Below the pieces are notes generated by a model. It was given only the letters and a program-made list of their open reading frames with translations. It was not told the DNA's origin and made no database searches. Positions 25,134-34,071 of a stretch of DNA of 42,875 nt are shown in pieces. This DNA is from JALZVT01 sp964519335 (GTDB lineage Bacteria; Pseudomonadota; Gammaproteobacteria; Pseudomonadales; Azotimanducaceae): NCBI GenBank assembly GCA_964519335.1, contig CAZFIA010000016.1:1-42875 (forward strand), in the 5' to 3' direction. Position numbers and translations under genes: made by a program. Numbering within the stretch: position 1 is the first letter of the stretch; every line of letters begins with the position of its first letter.

Positions 25134-26393
25134 ATGAACCTGACCGACCTGAAACGCTTACCCATCGGTGAACTAATCGATATGGCCCGAGAAATGGGCC
25201 TGGAAAATCTCGCGCGCACGCGCAAGCAGGAAGTGATTGCCGCCATCCTGCGAAAACAGGCAAAAAACGGCGAAGACATCTACGGCGACGGCACGCTGGA
25301 GATACTGCAAGACGGTTTTGGCTTCTTGCGCAGCGCCGACAGCTCGTACCTAGCAGGGCCAGACGACATTTACGTGTCACCCAGCCAGATCAGGCGCTTC
25401 AACCTGCGCACCGGCGACAGCATCGCCGGCAAGATTCGGCCCCCCAAAGACGGTGAGCGTTACTTCGCTTTACTGAAAGTTGACGAGATCAACGTCAGCG
25501 AACCCAACACCAAAAAACACAAGATTCTATTCGAGAATCTAACGCCGTTGTTTCCCGATGATCGCATGGTGCTCGAACGTGGTAACGGCAGTACCGAAGA
25601 TTTGTCCGCCCGAATCGTTGATCTAATTGCGCCGATCGGAAAGGGCCAGCGCGCACTGGTTGTGTCGCCACCCAAGGCGGGTAAAACCTTAATGCTGCAA
25701 AACATCGCGCAATCGATTGTGGCAAACAACCCCGATGTGACAGTTATTGTGTTGCTGATCGACGAACGCCCGGAAGAAGTGACCGAAATGCAGCGCTCGG
25801 TTCGCGGCGAAGTAGTCGCCAGTACCTTCGACGAGCCGCCTTCGCGACACGTTCAGGTTGCCGAGATGGTGATCGAGAAGGCGAAGCGTCTGGTTGAGCA
25901 TCAGAAAGACGTGGTCATTCTGCTCGACTCTATTACGCGCCTGGCACGAGCCTACAACACCATAGTGCCGTCTTCGGGCAAGGTGCTCACCGGTGGTGTT
26001 GATGCTCACGCCCTGGAACGGCCCAAGCGTTTCTTTGGCGCGGCGCGAAACATCGAAGAAGGCGGGAGCCTGACTATTGTCGCCACCGCTCTGGTAGACA
26101 CGGGCTCCAAGATGGACGAGGTGATCTATGAAGAATTTAAGGGCACCGGTAACCAGGAGCTGCATCTCGAACGCAAAATCGCAGAGAAGCGGGTTTACCC
26201 GGCAATCAACATCCGCCGCTCCGCAACACGTCGCGAAGAATTGCTAATGAGTGAAGAAGAGCTACAGCGGGTCTGGATTCTGCGCAAACTGTTGCACGAT
26301 ATGGACGATATGGCGGCCATTGAGTTCATGATCGACAAGCTGAAAGATACCAAGACCAACGAGGAGTTCTTTAACTCCATGCGTGGGAAGTAA
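25134..26393 (+). CDS. rho: Transcription termination factor Rho
   Basis: 419 residues, the same length as E. coli Rho. Rho is a hexameric RNA-dependent ATPase that ends transcription. Visible: the N-terminal helical domain (MNLTDLKRLPIGELIDMARE), the RNA-binding OB fold (EILQDGFGFLRSADSSYL), the Walker A PPKAGKT, Walker B VVILLDSITRLARAYN, and the Q/R-loop region VLTGGVDAHALERPKRFFGAARN. The product is essential in most relatives. A long repeat-bearing leader precedes it, consistent with autoregulation. It converges with hemY. Confidence 0.99.
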   Translation: MNLTDLKRLPIGELIDMAREMGLENLARTRKQEVIAAILRKQAKNGEDIYGDGTLEILQDGFGFLRSADSSYLAGPDDIYVSPSQIRRFNLRTGDSIAGKIRPPKDGERYFALLKVDEINVSEPNTKKHKILFENLTPLFPDDRMVLERGNGSTEDLSARIVDLIAPIGKGQRALVVSPPKAGKTLMLQNIAQSIVANNPDVTVIVLLIDERPEEVTEMQRSVRGEVVASTFDEPPSRHVQVAEMVIEKAKRLVEHQKDVVILLDSITRLARAYNTIVPSSGKVLTGGVDAHALERPKRFFGAARNIEEGGSLTIVATALVDTGSKMDEVIYEEFKGTGNQELHLERKIAEKRVYPAINIRRSATRREELLMSEEELQRVWILRKLLHDMDDMAAIEFMIDKLKDTKTNEEFFNSMRGK

Positions 26394-26405
26394 TTAGCCC
26401 CTATA

Positions 26406-26455
26406 TTGCTTGGGCAGCTTGCTTGGGCTACTTGCTTAGGCCGCTTCTTCGGGCT
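26406..26455. repeat. Imperfect 13-bp tandem repeat at the rho-hemY junction
   Basis: TTGCTTGGGCAGC, TTGCTTGGGCTAC and TTGCTTAGGCCGC follow one another from 26406, 26419 and 26432, with a partial fourth unit from 26445 (TTCTTCGGGCT). The array fills the gap between the two convergent stops and runs into the last codons of hemY. Confidence 0.85.
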
Positions 26456-27683
26456 TTTCCTGGTCATCTTGATCGGAAGTCTCTGGGGCAACGGCTGTAG
26501 CGCTCTCGTTAAGCGCTAATTCTGCACGGGCCACCTCAACGCGCGCCTCAGCGGAAGGCGCTAGCTCCTCACTCTTCTGCGCATACCCCTTGGCCTTCGC
26601 CCAATTCTCTTTGGCAGCTTCGGCGCGGGCAGCAAGCAGCTGAACCTGCGCGTCCTTGCCGTGACTCTTCAACCAACTGCTGGCCTGTTTTGCCTGTTCA
26701 CCTTCGATACCGGGTAAATTCACAAACTGACGTAACCAATCCGGGTTCCATTCTTCTGCCAGGGCATCAGCAAGCAACTCACCCGCTTGAGGCAGAGCAT
26801 TGCCAGAGGCTAAGGTGCTGGCAACCTCGGTCACGAGTGCAGGATTAAGACGAATTCCTTTCGACGCGCGTTTCCACGCGCCAAGCGCACCAGCGGCGTC
26901 ACCGTCTTTTTCGAAAGCACCCAGTATCTTGTAGCGTGCAATTGCAGTTTCCATACGCTCGACATCTTCTGGATGTTCCTTGCGCATACGTTTCACATCA
27001 GCAAGCTGTGACTCAAGAGCTGAGAAGTCCGCCTTTTTCTCGTAAGCACGGGCGATAAATTCCGCAACAATCTGATGCCGGGGGGCCTGATCGCGCAACT
27101 TGAGCAGTTTTTCGAGCCCTGATTCGAGTTCACTATCTGCGGCACTCTCTTTACCGCCTTTTTTGACGCCCGAAGAACCACCTATCTGCATCCTGGCCGC
27201 AGCCAAATCTAAAGCGAACTGAGCGTCTGGCGTCTCCTTCATCGCTTTCGCCAAAAGGTCGTCACGGCGCTTGGTTTGACCCAGCTCGTTGCTGGCATAA
27301 GCCGCTTGCAGATAATTTAGCAAAGGCGTACTCGCGCCTTTTGCGCCCCCGACCAGAGACTTACGTGCATCGGACCATTCTTCTTCCGCCATCAGCAGCA
27401 AACCTTGCTCCGTCTGACGCTTGGCACTGCCGCGCCGGCGTTTCGCCGTCCAGCGGCCAAAAATCTTACCGCTGGAAAGTAACGAGGCCAGGGTGCTGAA
27501 TATAAGCCGAAGAAGCAGCCAGAAGGCCACCAGCACCATCAGGAACGTCCACAGTCCGGTCTCAAACATGTGGCCACCGTAGGACAACACGACCAAACCA
27601 GGATCGCGCACCATAAACGTGCCGGCTAAACCAGCAAGCGCGAGGGCCGCGACAATCAGGATCACGCCAACCAGAATTTTCAT
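26436..27683 (-). CDS. hemY: HemY-family protein, haem-operon membrane protein with TPR-like repeats
   Basis: 415 residues. This is the proteobacterial HemY (not the protoporphyrinogen oxidase of that name). Two N-terminal transmembrane segments (about 4-24 and 42-64) are followed by a basic stretch (TAKRRRGSAKRQTEQG) and a long alpha-helical TPR-like region. The last 20 residues are Glu/Asp-rich. Its role is unproven; it is always found with hemC, hemD and hemX and may scaffold haem-synthesis enzymes at the membrane. Its ATG overlaps the hemX stop by 4 bp (ATGA). The stop lies inside a 13-bp repeat array. Confidence 0.95.
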   Translation of the reverse strand: MKILVGVILIVAALALAGLAGTFMVRDPGLVVLSYGGHMFETGLWTFLMVLVAFWLLLRLIFSTLASLLSSGKIFGRWTAKRRRGSAKRQTEQGLLLMAEEEWSDARKSLVGGAKGASTPLLNYLQAAYASNELGQTKRRDDLLAKAMKETPDAQFALDLAAARMQIGGSSGVKKGGKESAADSELESGLEKLLKLRDQAPRHQIVAEFIARAYEKKADFSALESQLADVKRMRKEHPEDVERMETAIARYKILGAFEKDGDAAGALGAWKRASKGIRLNPALVTEVASTLASGNALPQAGELLADALAEEWNPDWLRQFVNLPGIEGEQAKQASSWLKSHGKDAQVQLLAARAEAAKENWAKAKGYAQKSEELAPSAEARVEVARAELALNESATAVAPETSDQDDQEKPEEAA

Positions 27684-28903
27684 TCCTCATCACCTCTGCT
27701 GATGGCCTGCAGTGCAGTGAGCGAGCCAGAGATATCGGGGACAGGCAGTTCGAGTTCAATTTCCAGCAAGTCAGCGAGTTCGCTCTGCGTTTGCGTGACC
27801 AAAGGTGCCGCGGTGTCGAAGTATTCGCCAATCCATTCTTCTGCCGTGGTGAGCGATTGCTCGTACACAAGTTGATTGCGGCGCATCAGGGCAAGCTGCG
27901 AACGTTCCAGCATCAACCGCAAATTCATTTCGAGGTAAGTGGACTGATCTGGGCTCAGAAGTGCGCGCTGAGTTTCAGACTCGTCAATCTTACGATACTG
28001 ATAGAAAGCAGAGAGCCGGCTACCAATCTCTTGCCAGACTGTTTGCTCGGCAACTCCGGTGCTGCCGGAGCCTGCTTCATTTGCAGATGCAGTTCCTTCT
28101 CCGCCTCCCTCTCCGCCAAAGCCCGGGGCGGTGCCCTGCAAGTATTCGGGTAAGCGGACCGGCAGTGATTCGACGTTGGTCTTGAGCGACTCCAGTCGCA
28201 AATACAGGCCCTGTAAATCTGTGCCAGTGAGCGACTTCAAGCTAAGTATTTCGTCAGCAAGGCGCGCCCGAACATCGAACACAGAGAAGTCGCCAAGATC
28301 TGCGAGGATTTTATCGGCCGTTGTCAGTAGCTGACCTGCCGTGAGCGCATCACGTTCCATTAGCAGCCGATGATTTGCTATGCGGAGCAAGTATTCGGCT
28401 TCTGCAAGCTTCCAGTCGCGACTAGTCGGCGGTTGCGCGTTAATAGATGCACCGAGAGATTCGGCCAGCGCCGCCTGAGCCGCCTCAAGGTTTTCTTGTT
28501 GATCGGCGATCTCGGAGCGCAGACTGTCGGCCGCATCGGTCTGGGATTTAGTAGCTGTTTGAATGGACGTTTGCAACTCCCGTCGCAACGCGTCTGCCTC
28601 TGAAGACACCTTGCCGCTGTTCTCTTCGGCTTTAGTCGCAATCTCTGCGATGCGCTTCTCGAAAGGCGCCAGCGGGTCTTGCAGCTGCGTTAAATAGTAG
28701 AGATAGCCGGCGAGTCCAAGCGCTCCCAATCCCAACAACAGACCCAGATACCCAGGTAACCGCGACGGCATTTTTTGGGCCGCGGGAGCGGCTTCTACAC
28801 TGTCTTGGGCTTCTACACTGTCTTGTGCGATCTCCGACTCTGCCCCCGACTCTGAGAAGTCGTCTTCGGGCCGCTGATAATTACCGCCTTCTGTATCTGA
28901 CAT
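27680..28903 (-). CDS. hemX: HemX-family protein (uroporphyrinogen-III methyltransferase-like, catalytically inactive type)
   Basis: 407 residues from ATG 28903, chosen for TGGAG 8 bases upstream; an ATG at 28921 would add six residues. One transmembrane segment near residues 47-68 (GLLLGLGALGLAGYLYYL) follows an acidic N-terminus and precedes a coiled coil (EKRIAEIATKAEENSGKV...) and a helical periplasmic part with WKLAEAEYLLRIANHRLLM, the family hallmark. Despite the old name it lacks the SAM-methyltransferase motifs. The N-terminus holds an in-frame 18-bp duplication (EAQDSV twice). It lies between hemD and hemY. Confidence 0.95.
   Translation of the reverse strand: MSDTEGGNYQRPEDDFSESGAESEIAQDSVEAQDSVEAAPAAQKMPSRLPGYLGLLLGLGALGLAGYLYYLTQLQDPLAPFEKRIAEIATKAEENSGKVSSEADALRRELQTSIQTATKSQTDAADSLRSEIADQQENLEAAQAALAESLGASINAQPPTSRDWKLAEAEYLLRIANHRLLMERDALTAGQLLTTADKILADLGDFSVFDVRARLADEILSLKSLTGTDLQGLYLRLESLKTNVESLPVRLPEYLQGTAPGFGGEGGGEGTASANEAGSGSTGVAEQTVWQEIGSRLSAFYQYRKIDESETQRALLSPDQSTYLEMNLRLMLERSQLALMRRNQLVYEQSLTTAEEWIGEYFDTAAPLVTQTQSELADLLEIELELPVPDISGSLTALQAISRGDEE
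28791..28826 (-). repeat. 18-bp in-frame duplication in hemX
   Basis: GCTTCTACACTGTCTTGG at 28791-28808 and GCTTCTACACTGTCTTGT at 28809-28826 differ at one base. They encode a repeated AQDSVE in the disordered acidic N-terminus before the membrane segment. Confidence 0.9.
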
Positions 28904-28948
28904 GTCGTTATCTCCAGTCATCGCGCCGATTCTCTTCCGTACTGTTAA

Positions 28949-28974
28949 CTTTCTCTTTCATCTTTCTCTTTCAT
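28949..28974 (-). repeat. Exact 13-bp tandem repeat across the hemD stop
   Basis: CTTTCTCTTTCAT occurs twice, 28949-28961 and 28962-28974. The first copy carries the hemD stop codon and the second the last coding bases, so the protein ends DERER. Gain or loss of a unit would shift the stop. Confidence 0.9.
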
Positions 28975-29725
28975 CTGAACCAGGCAAGTTTGCATCCAGC
29001 AAACCTGCCTCAACAAGGCCTCTAAGCGTTGCCCGGGCACTTGCACCATCGCAGAGCACCGGGGCTTGCCATCCCAGAGCTTTCGCCAGCTCCAAAATTC
29101 GCGGCGACGGTACACAGACCGGAACCTCAGCGCCACCGCCGGAGGCAAACCAGGCACTAGCGAGTAACTCTAAACCTGCGCCGCTAGATGCCACACACAC
29201 ATCGACCTCGCGCCCGGTGTCTCCAAGGGTTTCTATGATCTTGTCTATAGAAACCGGAACCCGCCGGTAAACCAGCCAGCTGTGAACCAAACCACCTCGT
29301 GCGCGCAGCGTGTCTGCAATCAGTGCTCGCCCGCCTTCACCTGCAACCAGCAGCACTCGTTGGCCATTTTGAAGCGCCTGAGCCTGCAACCCAAGCTCTT
29401 CAAGCAAGCCTTCACTGCGCGCCAGTTCTGGTACGCGGAGATCAGTGGAAAAATGAGCCCTTAGAGCCGCGGCGGTTGCCGGGCCGATAGCATACCACTC
29501 TGCTCCCGCAGCAAGTGCATCGACCAGCTCACCCGGGTTGGCAACTGCATAGGTAACTGCATGTTCTGAAACAAAAATTACCTTATCGAAACAATCATCG
29601 GGCCGCGGCAGATGCGTCGGCTGGGGAGCAAACAGGGGACAGACGAAACTATCGACGCCTACCGCTGCCATCTCCTGCGCCATGCGACTCGCTCCCGGCT
29701 CCGAACGAGTGATTAGAGCTCTCAC
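28958..29725 (-). CDS. hemD: Uroporphyrinogen-III synthase
   Basis: 255 residues. HemD cyclises hydroxymethylbilane to uroporphyrinogen III. The family is weakly conserved, but the layout fits: MRALITRSEPGASRMAQEM at the start, VIFVSEHAVTYAV, WYAIGPATAAAL, VLLVAGEGGRALIADTL, and WLVYRRVP. It starts inside the last codon of hemC (4-bp overlap), the universal hemC-hemD coupling. Its last codons come from a duplicated 13-bp unit. Confidence 0.95.
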   Translation of the reverse strand: MRALITRSEPGASRMAQEMAAVGVDSFVCPLFAPQPTHLPRPDDCFDKVIFVSEHAVTYAVANPGELVDALAAGAEWYAIGPATAAALRAHFSTDLRVPELARSEGLLEELGLQAQALQNGQRVLLVAGEGGRALIADTLRARGGLVHSWLVYRRVPVSIDKIIETLGDTGREVDVCVASSGAGLELLASAWFASGGGAEVPVCVPSPRILELAKALGWQAPVLCDGASARATLRGLVEAGLLDANLPGSDERER

Positions 29726-30708
29726 TTGTTGGCGGCCATGGCTCTTTTTCTCGCTAGTTCTTCGGCCCGTTCTCGGGCCTGGGCCATTAGCGGTTCGGCC
29801 CCCTTAGCCAGGAGCGTCTCGGCGGCGGTGCGGCCTAGTGTCTCCGGATCCTCGCTCGAGCCAGTCTCGCTTGCGCGAACCAGCAAACTGCCATCCAGCG
29901 CCCCAACCAGAGCCTCTAGCTCAATTTGTCCCATCACAAGACGCGCGTGGGCAGCGAGCGGCATCGAACAATCGGCGCCTAGCGCAAGGCTCACCGCCCG
30001 CTCAGCACGCACGCAAGTCGCCACTTCTTCATCGTTTAGCTGCGCAAGTGTCTGCAACAGCCAATTCGGGGCGGCGGCAAGACACTCAACTGACAGTGCA
30101 CCCTGACCCGCTGCGGGCAAACTGTCTGCCGGCGCAAAGTGCTCGGTCACCCTCTCAGCCAACCCCAAACGATCCAATCCCGCAGCCGCTAAAACCAATG
30201 CGTCATATTCGCCGCTATCAACTTTGCCCAGACGCGTACCCACATTGCCGCGTACCGGCTTAAGGGTCAGATCGGGACGGCGTGCGAGCAACTGCGATCC
30301 GCGACGCAAACTGCTGGTGCCAACAACGGCCCCTTCAGGGAGGTTTGCCAGGGTGCCAAAGCGCGGGCTCACCAGCGCATCGCGCACGTCAGCGCGATAG
30401 CCGGTCGCCGCGAGCTTGAACCCATTGGGTAACTCTGCAGGCAGGTCCTTGCAGGAGTGAACGGCGATATCGGCCCGACCTTCGAGCATGGCTTGTTCCA
30501 GCTCTTTAACAAACAAGCCCTTACCGCCCACTTCGCTAAGCGGAGAACTAAGCCATTGATCGCCCTTAGTCGTCATCCCCAGAATATTTACCTGCAGTTC
30601 CGGATTAGCTTCTCGCAGGCGCTGGGCCACAAACTCCGCTTGCCAAAGCGCTAGCGCGCTCTCGCGAGTAGCAATGGTGAGCTGTCTTTTTGTTGATGAA
30701 TTTCTCAA
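29722..30708 (-). CDS. hemC: Hydroxymethylbilane synthase (porphobilinogen deaminase)
   Basis: 328 residues from TTG 30708; no ATG or GTG is available before the conserved LTIATRESALALWQA, so the TTG is likely real. HemC joins four porphobilinogens using a dipyrromethane cofactor bound to a cysteine, here Cys247 in GADCSMPLAAHA. Also visible: GGKGLFVKELEQAML, AVHSCKDLP (usually HSMKD) with the catalytic Asp, and GTSSLRRGSQLLARRPDL. It is 20 bp from the algR stop and begins the hemC-D-X-Y run. Confidence 0.97.
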   Translation of the reverse strand: MRNSSTKRQLTIATRESALALWQAEFVAQRLREANPELQVNILGMTTKGDQWLSSPLSEVGGKGLFVKELEQAMLEGRADIAVHSCKDLPAELPNGFKLAATGYRADVRDALVSPRFGTLANLPEGAVVGTSSLRRGSQLLARRPDLTLKPVRGNVGTRLGKVDSGEYDALVLAAAGLDRLGLAERVTEHFAPADSLPAAGQGALSVECLAAAPNWLLQTLAQLNDEEVATCVRAERAVSLALGADCSMPLAAHARLVMGQIELEALVGALDGSLLVRASETGSSEDPETLGRTAAETLLAKGAEPLMAQARERAEELARKRAMAANK

Positions 30709-30728
30709 AGCTTCGGTTGCTGGCTGGG

Positions 30729-31454
30729 CTACATGCCGCGGACAAACTTGCGCACACCCGAGACGTGGCGCCGGGAAATTTCAAGCTGATCTTCTATCCC
30801 TTTCATACGCACGCGATGGTGGCCTCCTTCGTTGCGCTCTATGCCTTCTATAGCGCGGGTTGCGACCAGGGCATTGCGGTGAATACGAATAAACAGGTCC
30901 CGAAACTCTTCTTCGAGCTCGCGCAGGGTTTCATCGATGATTAGTTCGCCACCTAGATGGCGCACTGTCACATACTTTTGATCGGCCTGGAAAAAGCAAA
31001 TCTCGTGTACCGGAACGAGTTCTATGCCGCGTCGGGTGCGAGCAGAAATATGTGATCGACGATCACCGCCTTCATCAAGAGCACCAAGTTGGGCTTTGTT
31101 CAGGCGATGAGTGCTAGCAAGCACCCGGGACAGATCGTCTTTGCGAACAGGTTTTAATAGATAACCAACGGCCTGCACATCAAATGCTTCGATGGCGTGT
31201 TCTTCATAAGCCGTGCAAAACACAACCGCTGGCGGCTCTTCGAGTTGCAGCAGGTGTCGCGCCGCCTCCAGGCCGTCCATGCCCGGCATACGTATATCTA
31301 ACAGAACAATATCGGGCCTATCGCGACCCGCAAGCTCAACGGCCTCCACGCCATTACCCGCTTCACCGATCACACTATGGCCATCGAGATCGGACACCAT
31401 GCGCACCAGCCGATCGCGGGCAAGCTGCTCATCGTCAACTATTAGTACCTGCAT
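30729..31454 (-). CDS. algR: LytTR-type response regulator AlgR
   Basis: 241 residues. A receiver domain (Asp7/Asp8, phosphorylatable Asp53 in LLDIRMPGMDG, Thr in CTAYE, Lys in LLKPV) is joined to a C-terminal LytTR DNA-binding domain (ICFFQADQKYVTVRHLGGEL; FIRIHRNALVA). In Pseudomonas AlgR controls alginate, twitching and other surface traits. It lies directly downstream of its kinase gene algZ (34 bp) and upstream of hemC, the Pseudomonas order. Alginate genes are not in this window, so the regulon is unknown. Confidence 0.95.
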   Translation of the reverse strand: MQVLIVDDEQLARDRLVRMVSDLDGHSVIGEAGNGVEAVELAGRDRPDIVLLDIRMPGMDGLEAARHLLQLEEPPAVVFCTAYEEHAIEAFDVQAVGYLLKPVRKDDLSRVLASTHRLNKAQLGALDEGGDRRSHISARTRRGIELVPVHEICFFQADQKYVTVRHLGGELIIDETLRELEEEFRDLFIRIHRNALVATRAIEGIERNEGGHHRVRMKGIEDQLEISRRHVSGVRKFVRGM

Positions 31455-31488
31455 TTGCGCACCGTTATCTGTTCAGGCCCCGATCTAC

Positions 31489-32484
31489 TCAAGGCTTAGT
31501 ATGTAAAGCGTAAGGATAACTCAGCGAGGTCACAAACCGATCGTTCTCCTCAACAGCAGTAAGTGAGGCGGTGGGGCCATACAGCACCTCAAGTCGCGAC
31601 CGAATATTGGTCAGCGCCATGCGATTGCCTTCGGTAGCCGTTTGCACTCCATCTACCCCGCTTTTCTGCGGTATAGGGTTGCTGATTTCGACAAACACCC
31701 GGCCATTTTCATACCACAAACGCAGCGTTATTTTGCCGCCTTCTGGCAGCGGCTGAATGCCATGGTAGATGGAATTCTCGAGCAACGGCTGCAACGTAAG
31801 CAGAGGCACATGGAGCTGTTTGGGAACGTCTTCGATTTGCCAGTCCATCTCAAGTCGATCACCCAGGCGCAATCCTTCGATGCGCACATAGCGTTTGCAC
31901 AACGCGAGTTCTTCCGACAATCGCACTTGATTACCCTGCTCGTTGAGGCTGGCTCGAAACAGCGCAGACAGGTCTTCTACTACCGTCTCCGCTGTCTCGG
32001 GATCAACCGAGATTAGGCTTGCGATAATGTTCATGCTATTGAACAGAAAATGCGGCCGAATGCGCGACTGCAAGGCCTGAATGCGGGATTGCAGCTCGGA
32101 GCGTTCTTGTTCGCGCAACCTCTGCTGCACGTAAAAGTAGCGCAATACCATGCCCGTAATAATGCCGGCGCTGGCCAGCTGGCGGCCAATTCCTCCCCAA
32201 TCGATACGGGTAGAAAGATCACCCCCCACAACCCGATCGCTTACCAAACCCACCAATAGCGTCGACAACATAACTAGCAGAAACGCAAGTCCAGCGCCTT
32301 GCAGGAGCGTAAACCGGAGAAATATGGGCCGGAAAAAGCACAGCATCCCGGCACTGGTGAGCGCGACCCACTGGACAAACAACGAAAGCAACGCAAAGCG
32401 CGCCCACGTAATCTCACCGCCGGCCAAAAGCAATACCAGGACCAGCAGCTGTGCCACCAGAATAACCACCGTGAGGGCTGCCAC
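31489..32484 (-). CDS. algZ: LytS-type sensor histidine kinase AlgZ/FimS
   Basis: At least 331 residues. Transmembrane helices occupy about residues 4-115. The His_kinase domain has RPHFLFNSMN (His145), and an ATPase part carries PLLENSIYHGI and a G-box near NRMALTNIRSRL. The partner is AlgR. The given start is GTG 32484, without a ribosome site. The same frame continues upstream to a TAA near 32580 with no ATG, GTG or TTG, yet encodes EHFRVPQLCN, resembling the conserved start of AlgZ proteins. The true start may be CTG (32559 or 32541), or the sequence may hold a frameshift; an out-of-frame ATG lies at 32570. Confidence 0.92.
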   Translation of the reverse strand: MAALTVVILVAQLLVLVLLLAGGEITWARFALLSLFVQWVALTSAGMLCFFRPIFLRFTLLQGAGLAFLLVMLSTLLVGLVSDRVVGGDLSTRIDWGGIGRQLASAGIITGMVLRYFYVQQRLREQERSELQSRIQALQSRIRPHFLFNSMNIIASLISVDPETAETVVEDLSALFRASLNEQGNQVRLSEELALCKRYVRIEGLRLGDRLEMDWQIEDVPKQLHVPLLTLQPLLENSIYHGIQPLPEGGKITLRLWYENGRVFVEISNPIPQKSGVDGVQTATEGNRMALTNIRSRLEVLYGPTASLTAVEENDRFVTSLSYPYALHTKP

Positions 32485-32618
32485 ATTGCACAGCTGCGGT
32501 ACCCGGAAATGTTCGGTGGGCGCTTGCGCGGAATCGTTCAGTGGTCTGGTCTCTGGCAGGGTGCACGCATTGTTATACTTTTACCGAACCAATCGCACCA
32601 GCCCCATGGGCCAATTTT

Positions 32619-34016
32619 ATGAGCAACGACAGTAAACTCTGGGGCGGGCGCTTCCAGGCCCCAACGGACACCTTTGTAGAGGAGTTCACGGCGTCGGTGC
32701 GCTTCGATCAACGCCTCTACAAACAGGACATAAGGGGCTCCAAGGCGCACGCCAATATGCTCGCTGAGGCAGGGGTACTCACGGTTGGGGAGCGAGACTC
32801 CATTTGTGCAGCGCTTGAGGCGATCGAGAAAGAAATCGAGGCGGGTGAGTTCGACTGGTCGGTTGCGCTGGAAGATGTGCATATGAACATCGAAGCGCGC
32901 CTGACGTCGCTTATTGGTGAGACCGGCAAAAAGCTCCATACCGGGCGATCACGCAACGACCAGGTAGCGACTGACATCCGACTCTACCTGTGCGACAGCA
33001 TTGACGACCTGACGCTTGCGATCGATGCCCTGCTAGGCATCCTGCTCAATCAGGCCGAGCGTTATGAGAGCACGGTAATGCCCGGCTTCACTCATCTGCA
33101 AACCGCTCAGCCCATTACATTTGGCCACCATCTATTGGCCTGGTTTGAGATGTTGATGCGCGATCGCGAACGCCTGCAAGATTGCCGCAAGCGGACCAAT
33201 AGATCGCCGCTGGGTGCCGCCGCACTCGCCGGCACCACCTTCCCTATTTTGAGAGAACAAACCGCAGCAGAACTTGGCTTTGAAGCCGTTGCCGAAAACT
33301 CTCTTGACGCCGTATCTGATCGAGATTTTGCGATCGAATTTTGCAGCACCGCAGGCCTTACCATGCTGCATCTGTCGCGCTGGTGTGAAGAGCTTGTGCT
33401 GTGGAGCTGCCAGCAGTTCGACTTTATTGAACTCTCGGACAGCTACTGCACCGGCTCTTCAATCATGCCGCAAAAGAAAAATCCGGACGTGCCCGAATTG
33501 ATTCGCGGCAAGTACGGCCGGGTGGTTGGTCATCTGGTGAGCCTGATGTCGCTCATGAAATCGCAACCACTCGCCTACAACAAGGATAACCAGGAAGATA
33601 AGGAACCGCTGTTCGACGCCATAGATACCCTCGGCGACTGCTTGCGGGCCATGGCCGGCTTGCTCGGCGAGATCACCGTAAAAGAAGCCCCAATGGCCGC
33701 GGCTGCCGAGGCTGGCTTCGCAACCGCCACCGACCTGGCCGACTATCTCGTACGCCGGGGCGTTGCGTTTCGCGACGCCCACGACTGTGTAGGACAGGCC
33801 GTCGCTTTCGCCATAGGAAACAACCTCAGGCTGTCGCAGCTAAGTCTCGAACAACTGCAATCCTTCAATCAAAGCATCGGTGACGATGTTTATGCCGTTC
33901 TTACGCTTGAGGGCTCGGTAAACGCCCGAAATCACTTCGGTGGCACGGCCCCGGCCCAGGTGCACGAGGCGGTGCAGCGCGGACGCGACCGGCTGGCGGC
34001 CAGCAAAGGGCAATAG
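32619..34016 (+). CDS. argH: Argininosuccinate lyase
   Basis: 465 residues from ATG 32619 (MSNDSKLWGGRF is the family's usual start; the longer frame from 32541 adds 26 unlikely residues). ArgH splits argininosuccinate into arginine and fumarate, the last step of arginine synthesis. The fumarase/aspartase signature SSIMPQKKNPD (280-290), with the catalytic Ser281, is intact, as are the substrate loops GRSRNDQVATD and FTHLQTAQP. It is divergent from algZ, as in Pseudomonas. It is followed 55 bp on by lptM. Confidence 0.98.
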   Translation: MSNDSKLWGGRFQAPTDTFVEEFTASVRFDQRLYKQDIRGSKAHANMLAEAGVLTVGERDSICAALEAIEKEIEAGEFDWSVALEDVHMNIEARLTSLIGETGKKLHTGRSRNDQVATDIRLYLCDSIDDLTLAIDALLGILLNQAERYESTVMPGFTHLQTAQPITFGHHLLAWFEMLMRDRERLQDCRKRTNRSPLGAAALAGTTFPILREQTAAELGFEAVAENSLDAVSDRDFAIEFCSTAGLTMLHLSRWCEELVLWSCQQFDFIELSDSYCTGSSIMPQKKNPDVPELIRGKYGRVVGHLVSLMSLMKSQPLAYNKDNQEDKEPLFDAIDTLGDCLRAMAGLLGEITVKEAPMAAAAEAGFATATDLADYLVRRGVAFRDAHDCVGQAVAFAIGNNLRLSQLSLEQLQSFNQSIGDDVYAVLTLEGSVNARNHFGGTAPAQVHEAVQRGRDRLAASKGQ

Positions 34017-34071
34017 CACAAGCGCGAGAGGCGCGTATACTTGCCGACCCATGATTGCAGGAGAGGCAGCC

